Origin: UMGS1590 sp900552455
Lineage (GTDB): Bacteria; Bacillota; Peptococcia; Peptococcales; Peptococcaceae
DNA: 64,000 nt
Direction: 5' to 3'
Assembly (NCBI GenBank): GCA_963931105.1
Contig: OZ007004.1
Coordinates: forward strand, 2,569,208 to 2,633,207
This document shows positions 18,101 through 26,060 of this stretch, one piece after another. The notes under the pieces were generated by a model. That model did not search any database and had not been told where the DNA came from. It saw only the letters and a program-made list of their open reading frames with translations. Each line of letters starts with the position of its first letter. Position 1 is the stretch's first letter. A program made the position numbers and the translations under genes.

Positions 18101-19834
18101 TCCCGCACGGGTGATGGGCTGGCCGGATAAATCCGGCGGCGTAGGCTGTGCGGACGATTCCTCTGCGGCAATCTGCTCCACATCCTGCATTACCTGCTGG
18201 ATGAACGGGTCACTATCCAGCTTTTCCGGGTCTGCGACCTGACCGTTCACGATACCACGCTCGGCCAGAGTCTCCCGGATGGCGATGGGGTCGATGTTGT
18301 CAAAGCGGTCCTGTTCCTCTTGGGTGTAGAAGCGGTCCTCCTTGATAAGCTGTGCAATCCGGCGCTGTACCTTGGGCCAGGACACATCACCCGCCGCGCC
18401 GTCCACCGTCACAGGGAAGGCAGGCAGATCATCGCCAAACTCCTGCCGCAGCCAGGCGGCGGTGTCCTTTTCACGGGCGTGGTCCTTCATATAGCGCACG
18501 ACTGCGTGCTTGCTCTCAATATTGCCGTTCCATTCCTGGATAGCCGCGTCAATCTCGGCTTGGGTCAGCGTCCGGCGCTGGGGCGCTGCCGGGCGCTCTG
18601 TCGTGGTATGGTGTTCCGGCATAGAAAAAGGACCGGGCGTTTGTACGCTCGATCCTTCGTCGATGGCTTTTATTTGTTCCGCTTCGGAGAGGAACAGGTT
18701 TAAGGTCAGCTGTTGATAAGTTCCGCTAGCAGGATTTCTTCCGCCTGAGCCTTGCAGGTGTTCATCAGGCCCACCCACTTCATCGGGTCGCGGGCTTTCA
18801 GCTGCTCCGTCGCGCCCGCTGCCTCGGCCAGCTTCGGCATCATCTGCTCCAGACGCCGGTTCGCCGTCTCGTCGATCTCCGCGAGGTGCGGGTACAGCTT
18901 CTCGGTCATCAACAGCTGGTTGTACAGGATGGGCCGGTGCTCCTTCAGATAGGTTTTCCGCATCCTGCCGTACTTGCCCAGGGGCTTCGGCGGCTGCTCG
19001 GTCAGCTTCAGTTCGGGAATCAGATAGTCCCCGTTCTGGATGTAGGTCAGGTTGTTCTCCATGTGTGACGCTCCTTTCCGCGATCTGTGCGCGTTCGTAG
19101 TTTTGGATAGTGACGCCGATCTGCCGCAGCACCTGCTGACTTGCCTGGCTGACGGCTGTTCCCAGCGCCCTGACAGTGGCCGGGGTGTTGAAGTCAAAGA
19201 TCGGCATGAAATCTTCGTAATCAAAGTGCTGTTCCGGCTCCAGTCCGCAGCGGGACATCAGGGCATAGGCGATGCTGACAGTGGCGGCTGATTGGAACTG
19301 TACTCCGATGTCAATTTCATCATATTCCTCCAGGAATGAACCGTCAACGATGTGGCGAATGTCCTGTTGATACTCCGTCCAGTATTCCTCTGCCAGTTTT
19401 CCGGCCACACGGGTCAGCTGTTCGGCAAGATCGCTCCCGGTCATTTCATAACGGTTTTCCAGCATGGCTGCGACCGGAGCAGTATGGGATTCTTCCAGCG
19501 TCCACAGCCAGGGGGTGCGGGAATGTTCACGGGTGCCGGTGTCGGAAATATCGAACACATAGCGCAGACGGAGCCGGTCGCCGGAATCATCCACCAGGGC
19601 GATGCCCTTGGAACCGCGCCGGACGTAGCGGCCCATACGGTTGTTCCACAGGTCGTACTCGGCGCAGGCAGTGGCATCCGGGCGCTGGGCGTAGATCATC
19701 AGCTGCTCATGGAAGGGGTACTTGTAGAGGCGGGCGGCGGTGGTGAGAAATCCCGCCCACTCTTGCCAGCTGCCGGTGAGTTGGACCGCCACCTTCTCCG
19801 CCATCTGCGCATATTGTTCAGCTTTGGTTGGCAT
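12146..19834 (-). CDS. Giant ArdC-like / N6-adenine methylase / SNF2 helicase protein
   Basis: The 2,562-aa protein has an ArdC-like ssDNA-binding start (WAGFLTTAARLYKYPFHEQL; MIYAQRPDATACAEYD), then an Asp/Glu/Arg/Pro-rich linker at residues 258-376. Long LPD-type regions follow. An N6-adenine methyltransferase has motif I EPSMGVGNF near 1040 and the catalytic-type NVPF near 1104. The SNF2 helicase has Walker A AHEVGAGKT near 1717, DEAHNYKN near 1880, GAGTNVQDR near 2210 and RKGRIERQGNQ near 2240. It probably protects or remodels transferred DNA. The linker exactly overlaps tnpV in another frame. ArdC and methylase modules suggest antirestriction. Confidence 0.93.
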   Translation of the reverse strand: MPTKAEQYAQMAEKVAVQLTGSWQEWAGFLTTAARLYKYPFHEQLMIYAQRPDATACAEYDLWNNRMGRYVRRGSKGIALVDDSGDRLRLRYVFDISDTGTREHSRTPWLWTLEESHTAPVAAMLENRYEMTGSDLAEQLTRVAGKLAEEYWTEYQQDIRHIVDGSFLEEYDEIDIGVQFQSAATVSIAYALMSRCGLEPEQHFDYEDFMPIFDFNTPATVRALGTAVSQASQQVLRQIGVTIQNYERAQIAERSVTHGEQPDLHPERGLSDSRTEADRAAAEAPGQVRQDAENLSEGAPAHPVQPAVDDREAVPAPRGDRRDGEPASGADDAEAGRGSGRDGAAESPRPDEVGGPDEHLQGSGGRNPASGTYQQLTLNLFLSEAEQIKAIDEGSSVQTPGPFSMPEHHTTTERPAAPQRRTLTQAEIDAAIQEWNGNIESKHAVVRYMKDHAREKDTAAWLRQEFGDDLPAFPVTVDGAAGDVSWPKVQRRIAQLIKEDRFYTQEEQDRFDNIDPIAIRETLAERGIVNGQVADPEKLDSDPFIQQVMQDVEQIAAEESSAQPTPPDLSGQPITRAGDTITIGNGEPTHEIDITVSDEEYEAIQQAIPEEKVYDPTAPVYHEGDTVYLDNQEYQITELREDTVQLLPSGMAYPIFRAESRERFEQLLKNDLRNGSITEFLSADPEKVDQDLREVLTSGLFTWQDKEYISRWLRDGEGNTRIAQRLSELYSGRVETMDLATGDIADYRTFTTSIEIEVLDQEERKLATLAYRWGELTPLLRGLYVQELDGFFQDPEGFADRHTPLLEGTPSYQVGDQVTLPAPDHPITGTIDAIEDNSVRIYTGPYAWSYDVVGREQFETWLRQDERNAGLFTPDIRETPAPEIISEPVTVYPGDKNGLPYDVVVERLHIDEPEPMPPQPHPPENFRILNDDLGTGGPKEKFWRNIKAIATLKQIEQENRYATPEEQHLLSQYVGWGGLADVFDTDKPAWSAEYSELKELLTPEEYAAARASTLNAHYTSPTVIRAIYEAVERMGFQGGNILEPSMGVGNFFGMLPESMAESRLYGVELDSISGRIARQLYPKADITVAGFETTDRRDFYDLAVGNVPFGQYQVNDRAYNKLGFNIHNYFFAKALDQVRPGGVVAFVTSRYTMDAKDSTVRRYLAQRAELLGAIRLPNNAFKANAGTEVVSDILFLQKRDRPIDIAPDWTQTGQTEDGFTVNQYFLNHPEMVLGRPTAESTQYGRQDYTVAPIDGLLLSDQLHDAVKYIRGTYQEAELPELSEGEDIDTSIPADPNVKNYSFTVVDGTVYFRENSRMVRPDLNATAEARVKGLVELRDCVQRLIDLEMDAGASDADIQAQMTVLNQLYDSFSEKYGLINDRGNRLAFADDSSYYLLCALEVLDEDGKLERKADMFTKRTIKPHEAVTTVDTAAEALAVSISEKARVDMAYMEQLTGKPGEELAAELRGVIFHVPGQAEPDGRPHYVTADEYLSGNVRRKLRQAQRAAEQDPSFAINVEALQAAQPKDLDASEIEVRLGATWIDKEYIQQFMYETFDTPFYLQRSIEVHYSPFTAEWQISGKNAVSYNDVAAYTTYGTDRANAYRILEDSLNLRDVRIYDTVEDPDGKERRVLNAKATTLAAQKQQAIREAFKDWIWKDPERRQALVRQYNEEMNSTRPREYDGSHITFGGMNPSITLREHQLGAIAHILYGGNTLLAHEVGAGKTFEMVAAAMESKRLGLCQKSLFVVPNHLTEQWASEFLRLYPSANILVTTKKDFETHRRKKFCARIATGDYDAIIMGHSQFERIPISRERQERLLREQIQEITDGIAEVESSGGERFTVKQLERTRKSLEARLEKLQAEGRKDDVVTFEQLGVDRLFVDEAHNYKNLFLYTKMRNVAGLSTTDAQKSSDMFAKCRYMDEITGSRGVIFATGTPVSNSMTELYTMQRYLQYDRLQELGMTHFDCWASRFGETVTALELAPEGTGYRARTRFSKFFNLPELMNLFKEIADIKTADQLHLPTPEVEYHNVVAQPTEHQQEMVQALSERASKVHAGSVDPSVDNMLKITSDGRKLGLDQRIISPLLPDEPGTKVNQCVENILQIWRDGEADKLTQLVFCDISTPQARPAKKAAKALDNPTLHALEQAVPLDKPEPAFTVYEDIRQKLIAQGMPAEQIAFIHEANTEVRKKELFAKVRTGQVRVLLGSTQKMGAGTNVQDRLVALHDLDCPWRPGDLAQRKGRIERQGNQNPLVHVYRYVTEGTFDAYLWQTVENKQKFISQIMTSKSPVRSCDDVDETALSFAEIKALCAGDPRIKERMDLDVEVSRLKLMKADHQSKQYRLEDQLLKYFPEEIEKNKGFIAGLEADMATLAEHSHPEDGFAGIEVRGDTLTDKENAGAALLDACKEVKNSEPVQIGSYRGFAMSVTFDAFQKEYTLLLKGQMTHRVTLGADPRGNLTRIDNALAQMPQRLEAMKNQLDNLYQQQTAAKAEVGKTFPQEQELRDKSARLLELDAELNIDGRGRPPQTTVMAKSARPSVLDGLRRPVPPRNPDKKPKHHEQEAR
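18706..19062 (-). CDS. tnpV: TnpV family protein encoded out of frame inside the giant gene
   Basis: A 118-aa reading frame on the same strand as the helicase gene but shifted by one base. It starts at ATG 19062 with AAAGGAG 8 nt upstream. The protein (GDYLIPELKLTEQPPKPLGK; GRMRKTYLKEHRPILYNQLL; WVGLMNTCKAQAEEILLAEL) is a clear relative of the TnpV proteins at 47,723 and 61,971. Family resemblance, a ribosome site and a complete frame indicate that it is the real gene here. The helicase frame reads only a low-complexity linker over the same bases. TnpV function is unknown; the proteins are carried by many clostridial mobile elements. Confidence 0.85.
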   Translation of the reverse strand: MENNLTYIQNGDYLIPELKLTEQPPKPLGKYGRMRKTYLKEHRPILYNQLLMTEKLYPHLAEIDETANRRLEQMMPKLAEAAGATEQLKARDPMKWVGLMNTCKAQAEEILLAELINS

Positions 19835-19911
19835 GGTTGTCTGTCCTCCCTTCTATTTTGGATAGGAAAACAGGGCGGCACAGCAGCCGCCCCGCCGTTT
19901 ACGGGATATAG

Positions 19912-20127
19912 TTACTCATCAAAATCCGGGTACAGCTCCACCGCATCGAACTCGGTATCGGTCATAGCCCGGAGCTTGGCGAGGGTAGTGTCCGTCAGGG
20001 CCAGCAGCTCGGCCTCGTCCGGCTCCAAATAGCCGCGCATCTCGGACAGTGCCTCAATGGCACCCTCACGGGTGCCGGGGTTGTAGATGCACAGCAGGTT
20101 TATTTCCTCAAAGGTAAAGTTTCCCAT
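19912..20127 (-). CDS. Transposon-transfer assisting protein (TTRAP domain)
   Basis: A 71-aa acidic protein (MGNFTFEEINLLCIYNPG; ALSEMRGYLEPDEAELLALT; ending ELYPDFDE) matching the small TTRAP family of conjugative transposons. It starts 1 nt after the stop of the CHC2-ArdC gene with GGGAG upstream. It ends 77 nt before the giant gene, so it sits between two ArdC-containing proteins. No enzymatic motif is present; the family name comes from its occurrence in transfer regions. Confidence 0.85.
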   Translation of the reverse strand: MGNFTFEEINLLCIYNPGTREGAIEALSEMRGYLEPDEAELLALTDTTLAKLRAMTDTEFDAVELYPDFDE

Positions 20128-20128
20128 A

Positions 20129-23100
20129 TCAAATCTCCCTTTCCGCGCTCTTTTTGTGCGCTGTCTTTTTATGTTCGGGTTTCGGCTGGCTTCTCAGCTG
20201 TTCCACGACGGATTTTCTTTTTTCCCGTTCCTCCCGATGGGCGGCAGCCGCCAAATCCATGAGGGAGATGGGCTGACCGCTTCTGGCCTGCTGTTCCAAC
20301 TGGGCCACGGTCGGCTCTTTGGAGCCGTTGTTGATCACGCCGTCAATCATGCCGTAATCATCCTCCACGGTCATCTCCGCATTTTTTAAGTGATTTTCCG
20401 GGAGAAAACTGGGAATCTGCTGGAAACCAACACTGTCAACATAGTGGCAGGATACCACGCCGTTTTGCTTGAGGGCAACGATGTCGCTGACGCTCATGGA
20501 AGGACTATGGAAATCCACCGGTTTTTCCAGATTGAACTGCTGGAAAAGCTGTTCCAGCTTGGCATCGGTGCTGCCGGTAGCGGTCAGAGGCGCGGTATAG
20601 ATCAGGTCATAGCTGCCGCGCTCCACAGAAATGTCATGGCTTTGCAACCAGTCCATATTCATGAAGCGGATATTCTGCGGGTCATCCCGGCTCACCTGGT
20701 AAATGGCGAAGCAATCGCCCTCATGGGAGAGAAACGCCTGCTCCCGTTCCAGCTGCCGGTCCTGCCGCTCCAGCACTTTCTCATGGAACTGCGGGCTTTC
20801 TTCCCATTCGTCGCGGGCCACGGCAAAGATACCATCATGGGCATCCAGGTCGGAGCTGTCAAAAGCCATCTCCGGGTTTTCGCCCTCCTGGATGATGTAC
20901 ACGGTCAGATCGCGCTCCATCAGCTCATAAGCCCGCTCTTTGGAGAGGGGCAGAAGGTCGCTGTCCAGATAGCCGCACTTTTCCAGATCGTCCTGGGTCA
21001 GTGCCGGGTCCGGCATAGGGTACTCGTCCAGCGCCTGCTCCGGGGCATCGGGCAGCTGGGTGGGAACAGCGGCAGTGTCCTCCGCCTGCTGGCTGACCTG
21101 CTCCTGCATCTGTTGGTAGGCAGCCTCCTGCAAGGTCTCAATCATGGAGAGGGGCGCATACTTAATGGATGCATTTCCCATGTTCAAATCATCACAGATA
21201 CGGAGAGCGGCTTCGGAGCGGCGCAGGTCGGGGGCATCCAACTGGCCGCCGTCCAACTCCCGCATGGTTTCTTTGTCGTAGAGCGTATAGTCCCACCCAG
21301 TATCACAGGGCTGGATGTGCAGGTACGCAGCATCGTCCAGCACCAGAAGCGCCTCACGGAACTCGGCGGTGGGGCTATCATGTTCCGGCTCCCGCACTTG
21401 GATGACCTGCATTTCCGGCATAGCCTCCACCAAGTCCTGTACTGCTTTTTGCACCTGGGGATTGTCACGGAAGTAGGCGATCTCCTGAATGGTCTGAAGG
21501 TCAATGGTTTCGCCGGTCAGGATGGGGAATGTCCCCTCATAGTCGCTGCCGTCTTTCAGCTCAAAGCCGATTCCTTTGATACCATTCATCCGCTGGGCCG
21601 GAATGGCCTGGTAGAGCCGAACCGCATCCTCCAGGGAGAGATTGTCATGGTATTCGCCCATCGTAGGAAACTCCATGCACTCCGCTACATAATAACGGAT
21701 GGAAGGTTCCTGCGTTTCCTGGACCTGTGTCGGCATATCACGTTCCGGCACCAGCTGATCCAGACGGTCCAGAAGTGCGGCTGCCTCGGCAGTCCATTCT
21801 CCCGGCTCATCCTCGGCAATGTCCTGAAGCCATTTTCTCACGCCCTGTGCGCCACCGTCCTGCAGAGAAGCTGTCAGTTCCCGGAGTGCAGTCTCCCGGT
21901 CATCCACCGTATCCCGATACTCATACGGGTCATAGTCAAAAGCAAACTGGTCGATGTCAGCGGCCAACCGCTCAATCGGGTCTGATTTCTGTTCCGGCTC
22001 CTGCCTGGCAGTAGGGTCAATGTCGCGCTCCTTGCAGATTTCCTTGTAGTGCCGGTCAATATCGGCAATCAGTTCACCGGCGGTCTTGTTGATGACCTCC
22101 AGGCTGGCCCGCAGTTCCTTCAGCTCCTTGCCCTGGCTCCAGCTGGCGATATAGCCAAAGCTGTTGTCACCAGTTTCGATACCGTAATACTGGCAGACCG
22201 CATAGGAAATGCTCTCGGCCTGCACTTCTTCGGTGCGCCGGTCCTTGGCCGCCTGAATCTCGGCAGAGTGATCTTCCTCCACCTCCAACCGCCACTCGAA
22301 CTGATTCTCGTCCACATAGCGCCAGTCTGCATTGGCGGCGAACTGTTCCGCCTCCGCTTCGGTGGCAAAGCCCTGGGAGTAGTCCTTCCTGGTCCCGCCA
22401 TCGCTGACCATGACCACCTTCCAGGCGGGATCGGGTTCCGCCCGCTTCGGATCATGGAGCTTGCTGTGGGCGATCTCATGGATAGCCGCAGAGACCGTCT
22501 GAACTTCACTCATGCCAGGGCGAAGCGCAATCCGCTGCCGGTCGGAGGAAAAGTAGCCGTCCATATTGGCCGCCATCGGCTCAAACTCAATGGGAACCGG
22601 GGCGGATCGGCGCAGCGCCTCCAGGAAAACCTCATAGTTCTGGACATTACCGGTCAGGCTGGACGCAAGTTCCGGCAGGGGCTTTCCATCCGTCTGGCTC
22701 ACATCGAACACCTTCACCGGGCGGAACAAGGGAATCTCAATTTCCTTTTCCTCCATGATGACCTTGCCATCCTTATCCAGCATAGGTGCTTTGGTATCCG
22801 GGTCCAGCTTCTGTTCCTCGATTTTCTTTTTATATGGTGTCGGGGCAATAATGGTAATACCATGCTCACCCCGTTTCACATGGCGCTCAAACTGATTTTT
22901 CCACTTGTTGTATCCGGCCACCAGCGTGGCGTCCGGGCGCTGCATATAGATGAGCATGGTGTTGTTGACGGAGTAGCGGTGGAACCGGGACATCACGGAG
23001 AGGTAGCGCATATACTTTTCACTCTCGAACAGTTCCTTGATGCCCTGCTCAATGCCCTCGGTAATTTCCCGCAATCGCTCCCGGTTGGTGGGTTTCTCAG

Positions 23101-23677
23101 CCATGATTTTCACTCTCCCTTCTATGGCCGTAATCTCTGCGGAGTGTTCCGCAAACCACTTGTCTTGTTCCTCGGTGCTGCTGTCAATCAGAAGGTCCAG
23201 GAGGTAGCCCGTATAGTCCTTTTTCTGGATGGCCTCCATAAAACGGGGATGCGGGTCCTCGTCCGGCGTTTTGGGGGAATAATCGGTTTCCCATTTACGG
23301 AGCAGATGGTAGTAGTCGGTCAGAACACGCCAGCCATGTTCTCGCTTTTCCTTTAACTTCTGTGTTTCGGATTTCTGCCGGACATAGTTCCGCCGGGGCG
23401 GGGCCTGGCTGTCATAGGCCAGGCCAAAATCCTGGGCCAGCTTTTCAGCGGCTTCTTTTGGTGTCAGGTTATAAAGCCGGGCAGTGAAGTTGATCACATC
23501 GCCGTCCGCGCCGCAGCCAAAGCAGTGAAAGCGGCGGTCCACCTTCATGCTTGGGTGCCGATCATCGTGGAAGGGACAGCAGGCCATGCCGCCGTGCTTT
23601 ACCTCGATGCCATACATTTCCGCCGCTTCTCTGGTGGTGACGGATTCTTTCACAACCTCAAAAACATTCTCTGCCAT
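20129..23677 (-). CDS. CHC2 zinc-finger / ArdC-like metallopeptidase fusion
   Basis: The 1,182-aa protein starts with a primase-type zinc finger (CCPFHDDRHPSMKVD...FHCFGCGADGDVI, about residues 33-62). It continues with an ArdC-like domain (YSVNNTMLIYMQRPDATLVAGY near 240) and a zinc-peptidase motif HEIAHSKLH near 397. Several LPD/YodL-like domains follow. ArdC proteins blunt restriction of incoming DNA, and CHC2 fingers bind DNA. ATG 23677 has GGAG 5 nt upstream; the GTG at 23683 overlaps the previous stop. There is no primase catalytic domain, so the finger probably only binds DNA. Confidence 0.88.
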   Translation of the reverse strand: MAENVFEVVKESVTTREAAEMYGIEVKHGGMACCPFHDDRHPSMKVDRRFHCFGCGADGDVINFTARLYNLTPKEAAEKLAQDFGLAYDSQAPPRRNYVRQKSETQKLKEKREHGWRVLTDYYHLLRKWETDYSPKTPDEDPHPRFMEAIQKKDYTGYLLDLLIDSSTEEQDKWFAEHSAEITAIEGRVKIMAEKPTNRERLREITEGIEQGIKELFESEKYMRYLSVMSRFHRYSVNNTMLIYMQRPDATLVAGYNKWKNQFERHVKRGEHGITIIAPTPYKKKIEEQKLDPDTKAPMLDKDGKVIMEEKEIEIPLFRPVKVFDVSQTDGKPLPELASSLTGNVQNYEVFLEALRRSAPVPIEFEPMAANMDGYFSSDRQRIALRPGMSEVQTVSAAIHEIAHSKLHDPKRAEPDPAWKVVMVSDGGTRKDYSQGFATEAEAEQFAANADWRYVDENQFEWRLEVEEDHSAEIQAAKDRRTEEVQAESISYAVCQYYGIETGDNSFGYIASWSQGKELKELRASLEVINKTAGELIADIDRHYKEICKERDIDPTARQEPEQKSDPIERLAADIDQFAFDYDPYEYRDTVDDRETALRELTASLQDGGAQGVRKWLQDIAEDEPGEWTAEAAALLDRLDQLVPERDMPTQVQETQEPSIRYYVAECMEFPTMGEYHDNLSLEDAVRLYQAIPAQRMNGIKGIGFELKDGSDYEGTFPILTGETIDLQTIQEIAYFRDNPQVQKAVQDLVEAMPEMQVIQVREPEHDSPTAEFREALLVLDDAAYLHIQPCDTGWDYTLYDKETMRELDGGQLDAPDLRRSEAALRICDDLNMGNASIKYAPLSMIETLQEAAYQQMQEQVSQQAEDTAAVPTQLPDAPEQALDEYPMPDPALTQDDLEKCGYLDSDLLPLSKERAYELMERDLTVYIIQEGENPEMAFDSSDLDAHDGIFAVARDEWEESPQFHEKVLERQDRQLEREQAFLSHEGDCFAIYQVSRDDPQNIRFMNMDWLQSHDISVERGSYDLIYTAPLTATGSTDAKLEQLFQQFNLEKPVDFHSPSMSVSDIVALKQNGVVSCHYVDSVGFQQIPSFLPENHLKNAEMTVEDDYGMIDGVINNGSKEPTVAQLEQQARSGQPISLMDLAAAAHREEREKRKSVVEQLRSQPKPEHKKTAHKKSAEREI

Positions 23678-23679
23678 GC

Positions 23680-23961
23680 TCACTCCACACCCGCCTTTTT
23701 GACGGGCGGCCTGTACCCGGCAGCTTTGGCCCGCTCACTGGCGGCCTTGCGGCGCTCGGCGCTGTACGGCTCCCGGACTGACACACAGCGTTTGGGGACG
23801 GTAAAGGTCTGCCGGTCCTTTTTCACGATCTGGTCCGGGTATTTTTCCGCCAGCCGCCGCAGCTTCTCCAACAGCTTCGGGTCATGGGTGTAGACCTCGG
23901 CGGTGGCCTCGGCCTGGTTGTAGAGGATAATGGTTTCCTGTTCATATAAACTCAGCTTCAT
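23680..23961 (-). CDS. Conserved small mobile-element protein
   Basis: The 93-aa basic protein begins MKLSLYEQETIILYNQAEAT and ends with SAERRKAASERAKAAGYRPP. It is related to the 101-aa protein at 45,513 in element B, which shares YE.ETII.N.AE and YSEERKAAASAYAKEHG. Both sit next to CHC2/replication genes. It overlaps topB by 4 nt and the CHC2-ArdC gene by 4 nt. Function unknown; the conserved C-terminal helix is Lys/Arg rich and could bind nucleic acid. Confidence 0.75.
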   Translation of the reverse strand: MKLSLYEQETIILYNQAEATAEVYTHDPKLLEKLRRLAEKYPDQIVKKDRQTFTVPKRCVSVREPYSAERRKAASERAKAAGYRPPVKKAGVE

Positions 23962-26060
23962 TTGCCGCCGCCTTTCTGCCGGTCAAACTCCAGCTTGAAG
24001 TTGGCGTACTGTCCGGTATCCTCCAGGACAACGGTGGCGTCGTAGGTCTTGCCGCTTTTTTCAGAGTACAACCCGGTCACACGGGCGCGGCCACTTTTCA
24101 GCAGTGCCGCCACAATGGCCTTTGTGGGCTGTTTTTTCTTCATCGCCCACCATTTGTTGTTTTTCCAGATTGCAAAATTGCAAGATTTGTCCTGGCAGAA
24201 GAAGCCTTTTTGCATTTCTGCAACCTCACCGCCGCAGCGGGGGCATTTGCCCACCACCTCACGGGGCGGGGAAAACAGGTACTCGGTTCCCTTGATGACC
24301 TGATAAGTCTCCACCAGTTCCTTCAGCATGGCGGCGATCCCCTCCATAAAGTCCTCCGGGGCCAGCTCGCCGCGCTCGATCTCATCCAGGCGATACTCCC
24401 ACTCGGCGGTCAGAAGCGGCGATTGCAGCTGCTCCGGCAGCACCGTGATAAGGGAGACCGCATCTTTGGAGGGCATGAGCTGCACGGTTTTCTTGCTCTT
24501 TTTCCGTTCCAGAAAGCCGGTGAACACCAGCTTTTCCAAAATCCCGGCGCGGGTGGCGGGTGTCCCCAGCCCCTTGCGCTCGGCGTCCTCCGGCATATCG
24601 TCTTTCCCGGCAGTCTCCATCGCGGAGAGCAGGGTGTCCTCGGTAAAGCGCTTGGGAGGGCTGGTCTTGCCTTCCTTGACGGCAGCACCGGTGACCGGCA
24701 GCCCCTGGCCCTCGACCAGCTCCGGCAGCGCCTTGTCCTCGGAAGTGTTGTCCTGTTCCGGCGCACTTTTCAGACTGGCACGGTAGGCGGCATCCAGCGT
24801 CCGCCAGCCGGGCTGCTTCACTATGCGGCCTTTGGCGGTGAACTCCGCGCCCGCGCATTCCACGGCGATAGACGTTTCCGCGTAGGTGTGGGGTGGGGCT
24901 ACGGCGCACAGCAGGCGCAGGGCCACCAGTTCCAGAACAGCCCGTTCCCCGGCAGGCAGGGCGGACAGATCCGCATCCCGGATGTTTCGGGTGGGGATCA
25001 CCGCATGATGGTCGGTTACTTTCTTGTCGTTGATGACCGCCGCCGCATCGCAGGAAATGGCGATACCTTTCCGAAACGGCATGGCGTTGGCAACCAGGTT
25101 CACCAGCACCGGCAGGCTCTCCGTCATGTCCGAAGTCAGGTAGCGGCTGTCGGTCCGGGGATAGGTACAGAGTTTCTTTTCATAGAGATTTTGCAGGTAA
25201 TCGAGTGTCTGCTGCGCCGTAAAGCCCAGCAGCTGGTTGGCATCCCGCTGGAGGGTGGTCAGATCATAGAGGGCGGGCGGCTTTTCGGATTTGTCTTTGC
25301 GTTCCACCTGCTTGATTGTGGCCGTGCCGCCCTGGCAAGCACTTTTCAGCTGTTCGGCGGCAGCTTTTTCTTTCATGCGCTCGCCGGAAACAGAAAAGTC
25401 GGGCAGCTCCAACTGTACCGTATAAAACGGCACCGGCTTGAAAGCGTCGATCTCGGCCTCCCGCTGGACGATGAGCGCCAGCGTCGGGGACATGACCCGG
25501 CCAATGTTCAGCGTTCGGTGGTACAGTACCGAAAACAGCCGGGTAGCGTTGATCCCCACCAGCCAGTCGGCCTTGGCCCGGCAGAGGGCCGCCTGATGCA
25601 GCCCGTCATAGTCCGCACCGGGTCGCAGGTTGGCAAAGCCCTCCCGGATGGCGGAATCCTCCATGCTGGAAATCCAAAGCCGCTTCATGGGTTTCTGGCA
25701 GCCCGCCAGATCATAGACGCTGCGGAAAATCAGTTCTCCCTCGCGCCCGGCATCGCAGGCGTTCACCACCTCGGTCACGTCCGGGGCGTTCATCAGCCTT
25801 TTCAGGATGTCGAACTGCTTTTTCTTGTCCGCACCCACCACCATCTGCCAATGTTCCGGCAGGATGGGCAGGTCATCGTAACGCCACTTGGCATAGTCGG
25901 GGTTATAAGTGTCGGCATCCGCCAGACCGGCCAGATGGCCCACGCACCAGCTGACCCGCCAGCCGTTTCCTTCCAGATAACCGTCTTTGCGGGTCGTAGC
26001 TCCCAGCACGGCGGAGAGCGACTGGGCGACTGAGGGCTTCTCAGCAATCACTAAGCGCAT
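23958..26060 (-). CDS. topB: DNA topoisomerase III (type IA)
   Basis: The 700-aa enzyme has the TOPRIM motifs MRLVIAEKPSVAQ and ACDAGREGELIF, the catalytic tyrosine in KLCTYPRTDSRYL near residue 299 and a C-terminal zinc ribbon (CPRCGG...CQDKSC). It relaxes or decatenates DNA, and in ICEs it probably resolves the transferred strand. ATG 26060 is preferred because GGAGG lies 9 nt upstream; ATG 26066 is also possible. It overlaps the 234-aa gene by 20 nt. Confidence 0.95.
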   Translation of the reverse strand: MRLVIAEKPSVAQSLSAVLGATTRKDGYLEGNGWRVSWCVGHLAGLADADTYNPDYAKWRYDDLPILPEHWQMVVGADKKKQFDILKRLMNAPDVTEVVNACDAGREGELIFRSVYDLAGCQKPMKRLWISSMEDSAIREGFANLRPGADYDGLHQAALCRAKADWLVGINATRLFSVLYHRTLNIGRVMSPTLALIVQREAEIDAFKPVPFYTVQLELPDFSVSGERMKEKAAAEQLKSACQGGTATIKQVERKDKSEKPPALYDLTTLQRDANQLLGFTAQQTLDYLQNLYEKKLCTYPRTDSRYLTSDMTESLPVLVNLVANAMPFRKGIAISCDAAAVINDKKVTDHHAVIPTRNIRDADLSALPAGERAVLELVALRLLCAVAPPHTYAETSIAVECAGAEFTAKGRIVKQPGWRTLDAAYRASLKSAPEQDNTSEDKALPELVEGQGLPVTGAAVKEGKTSPPKRFTEDTLLSAMETAGKDDMPEDAERKGLGTPATRAGILEKLVFTGFLERKKSKKTVQLMPSKDAVSLITVLPEQLQSPLLTAEWEYRLDEIERGELAPEDFMEGIAAMLKELVETYQVIKGTEYLFSPPREVVGKCPRCGGEVAEMQKGFFCQDKSCNFAIWKNNKWWAMKKKQPTKAIVAALLKSGRARVTGLYSEKSGKTYDATVVLEDTGQYANFKLEFDRQKGGGK

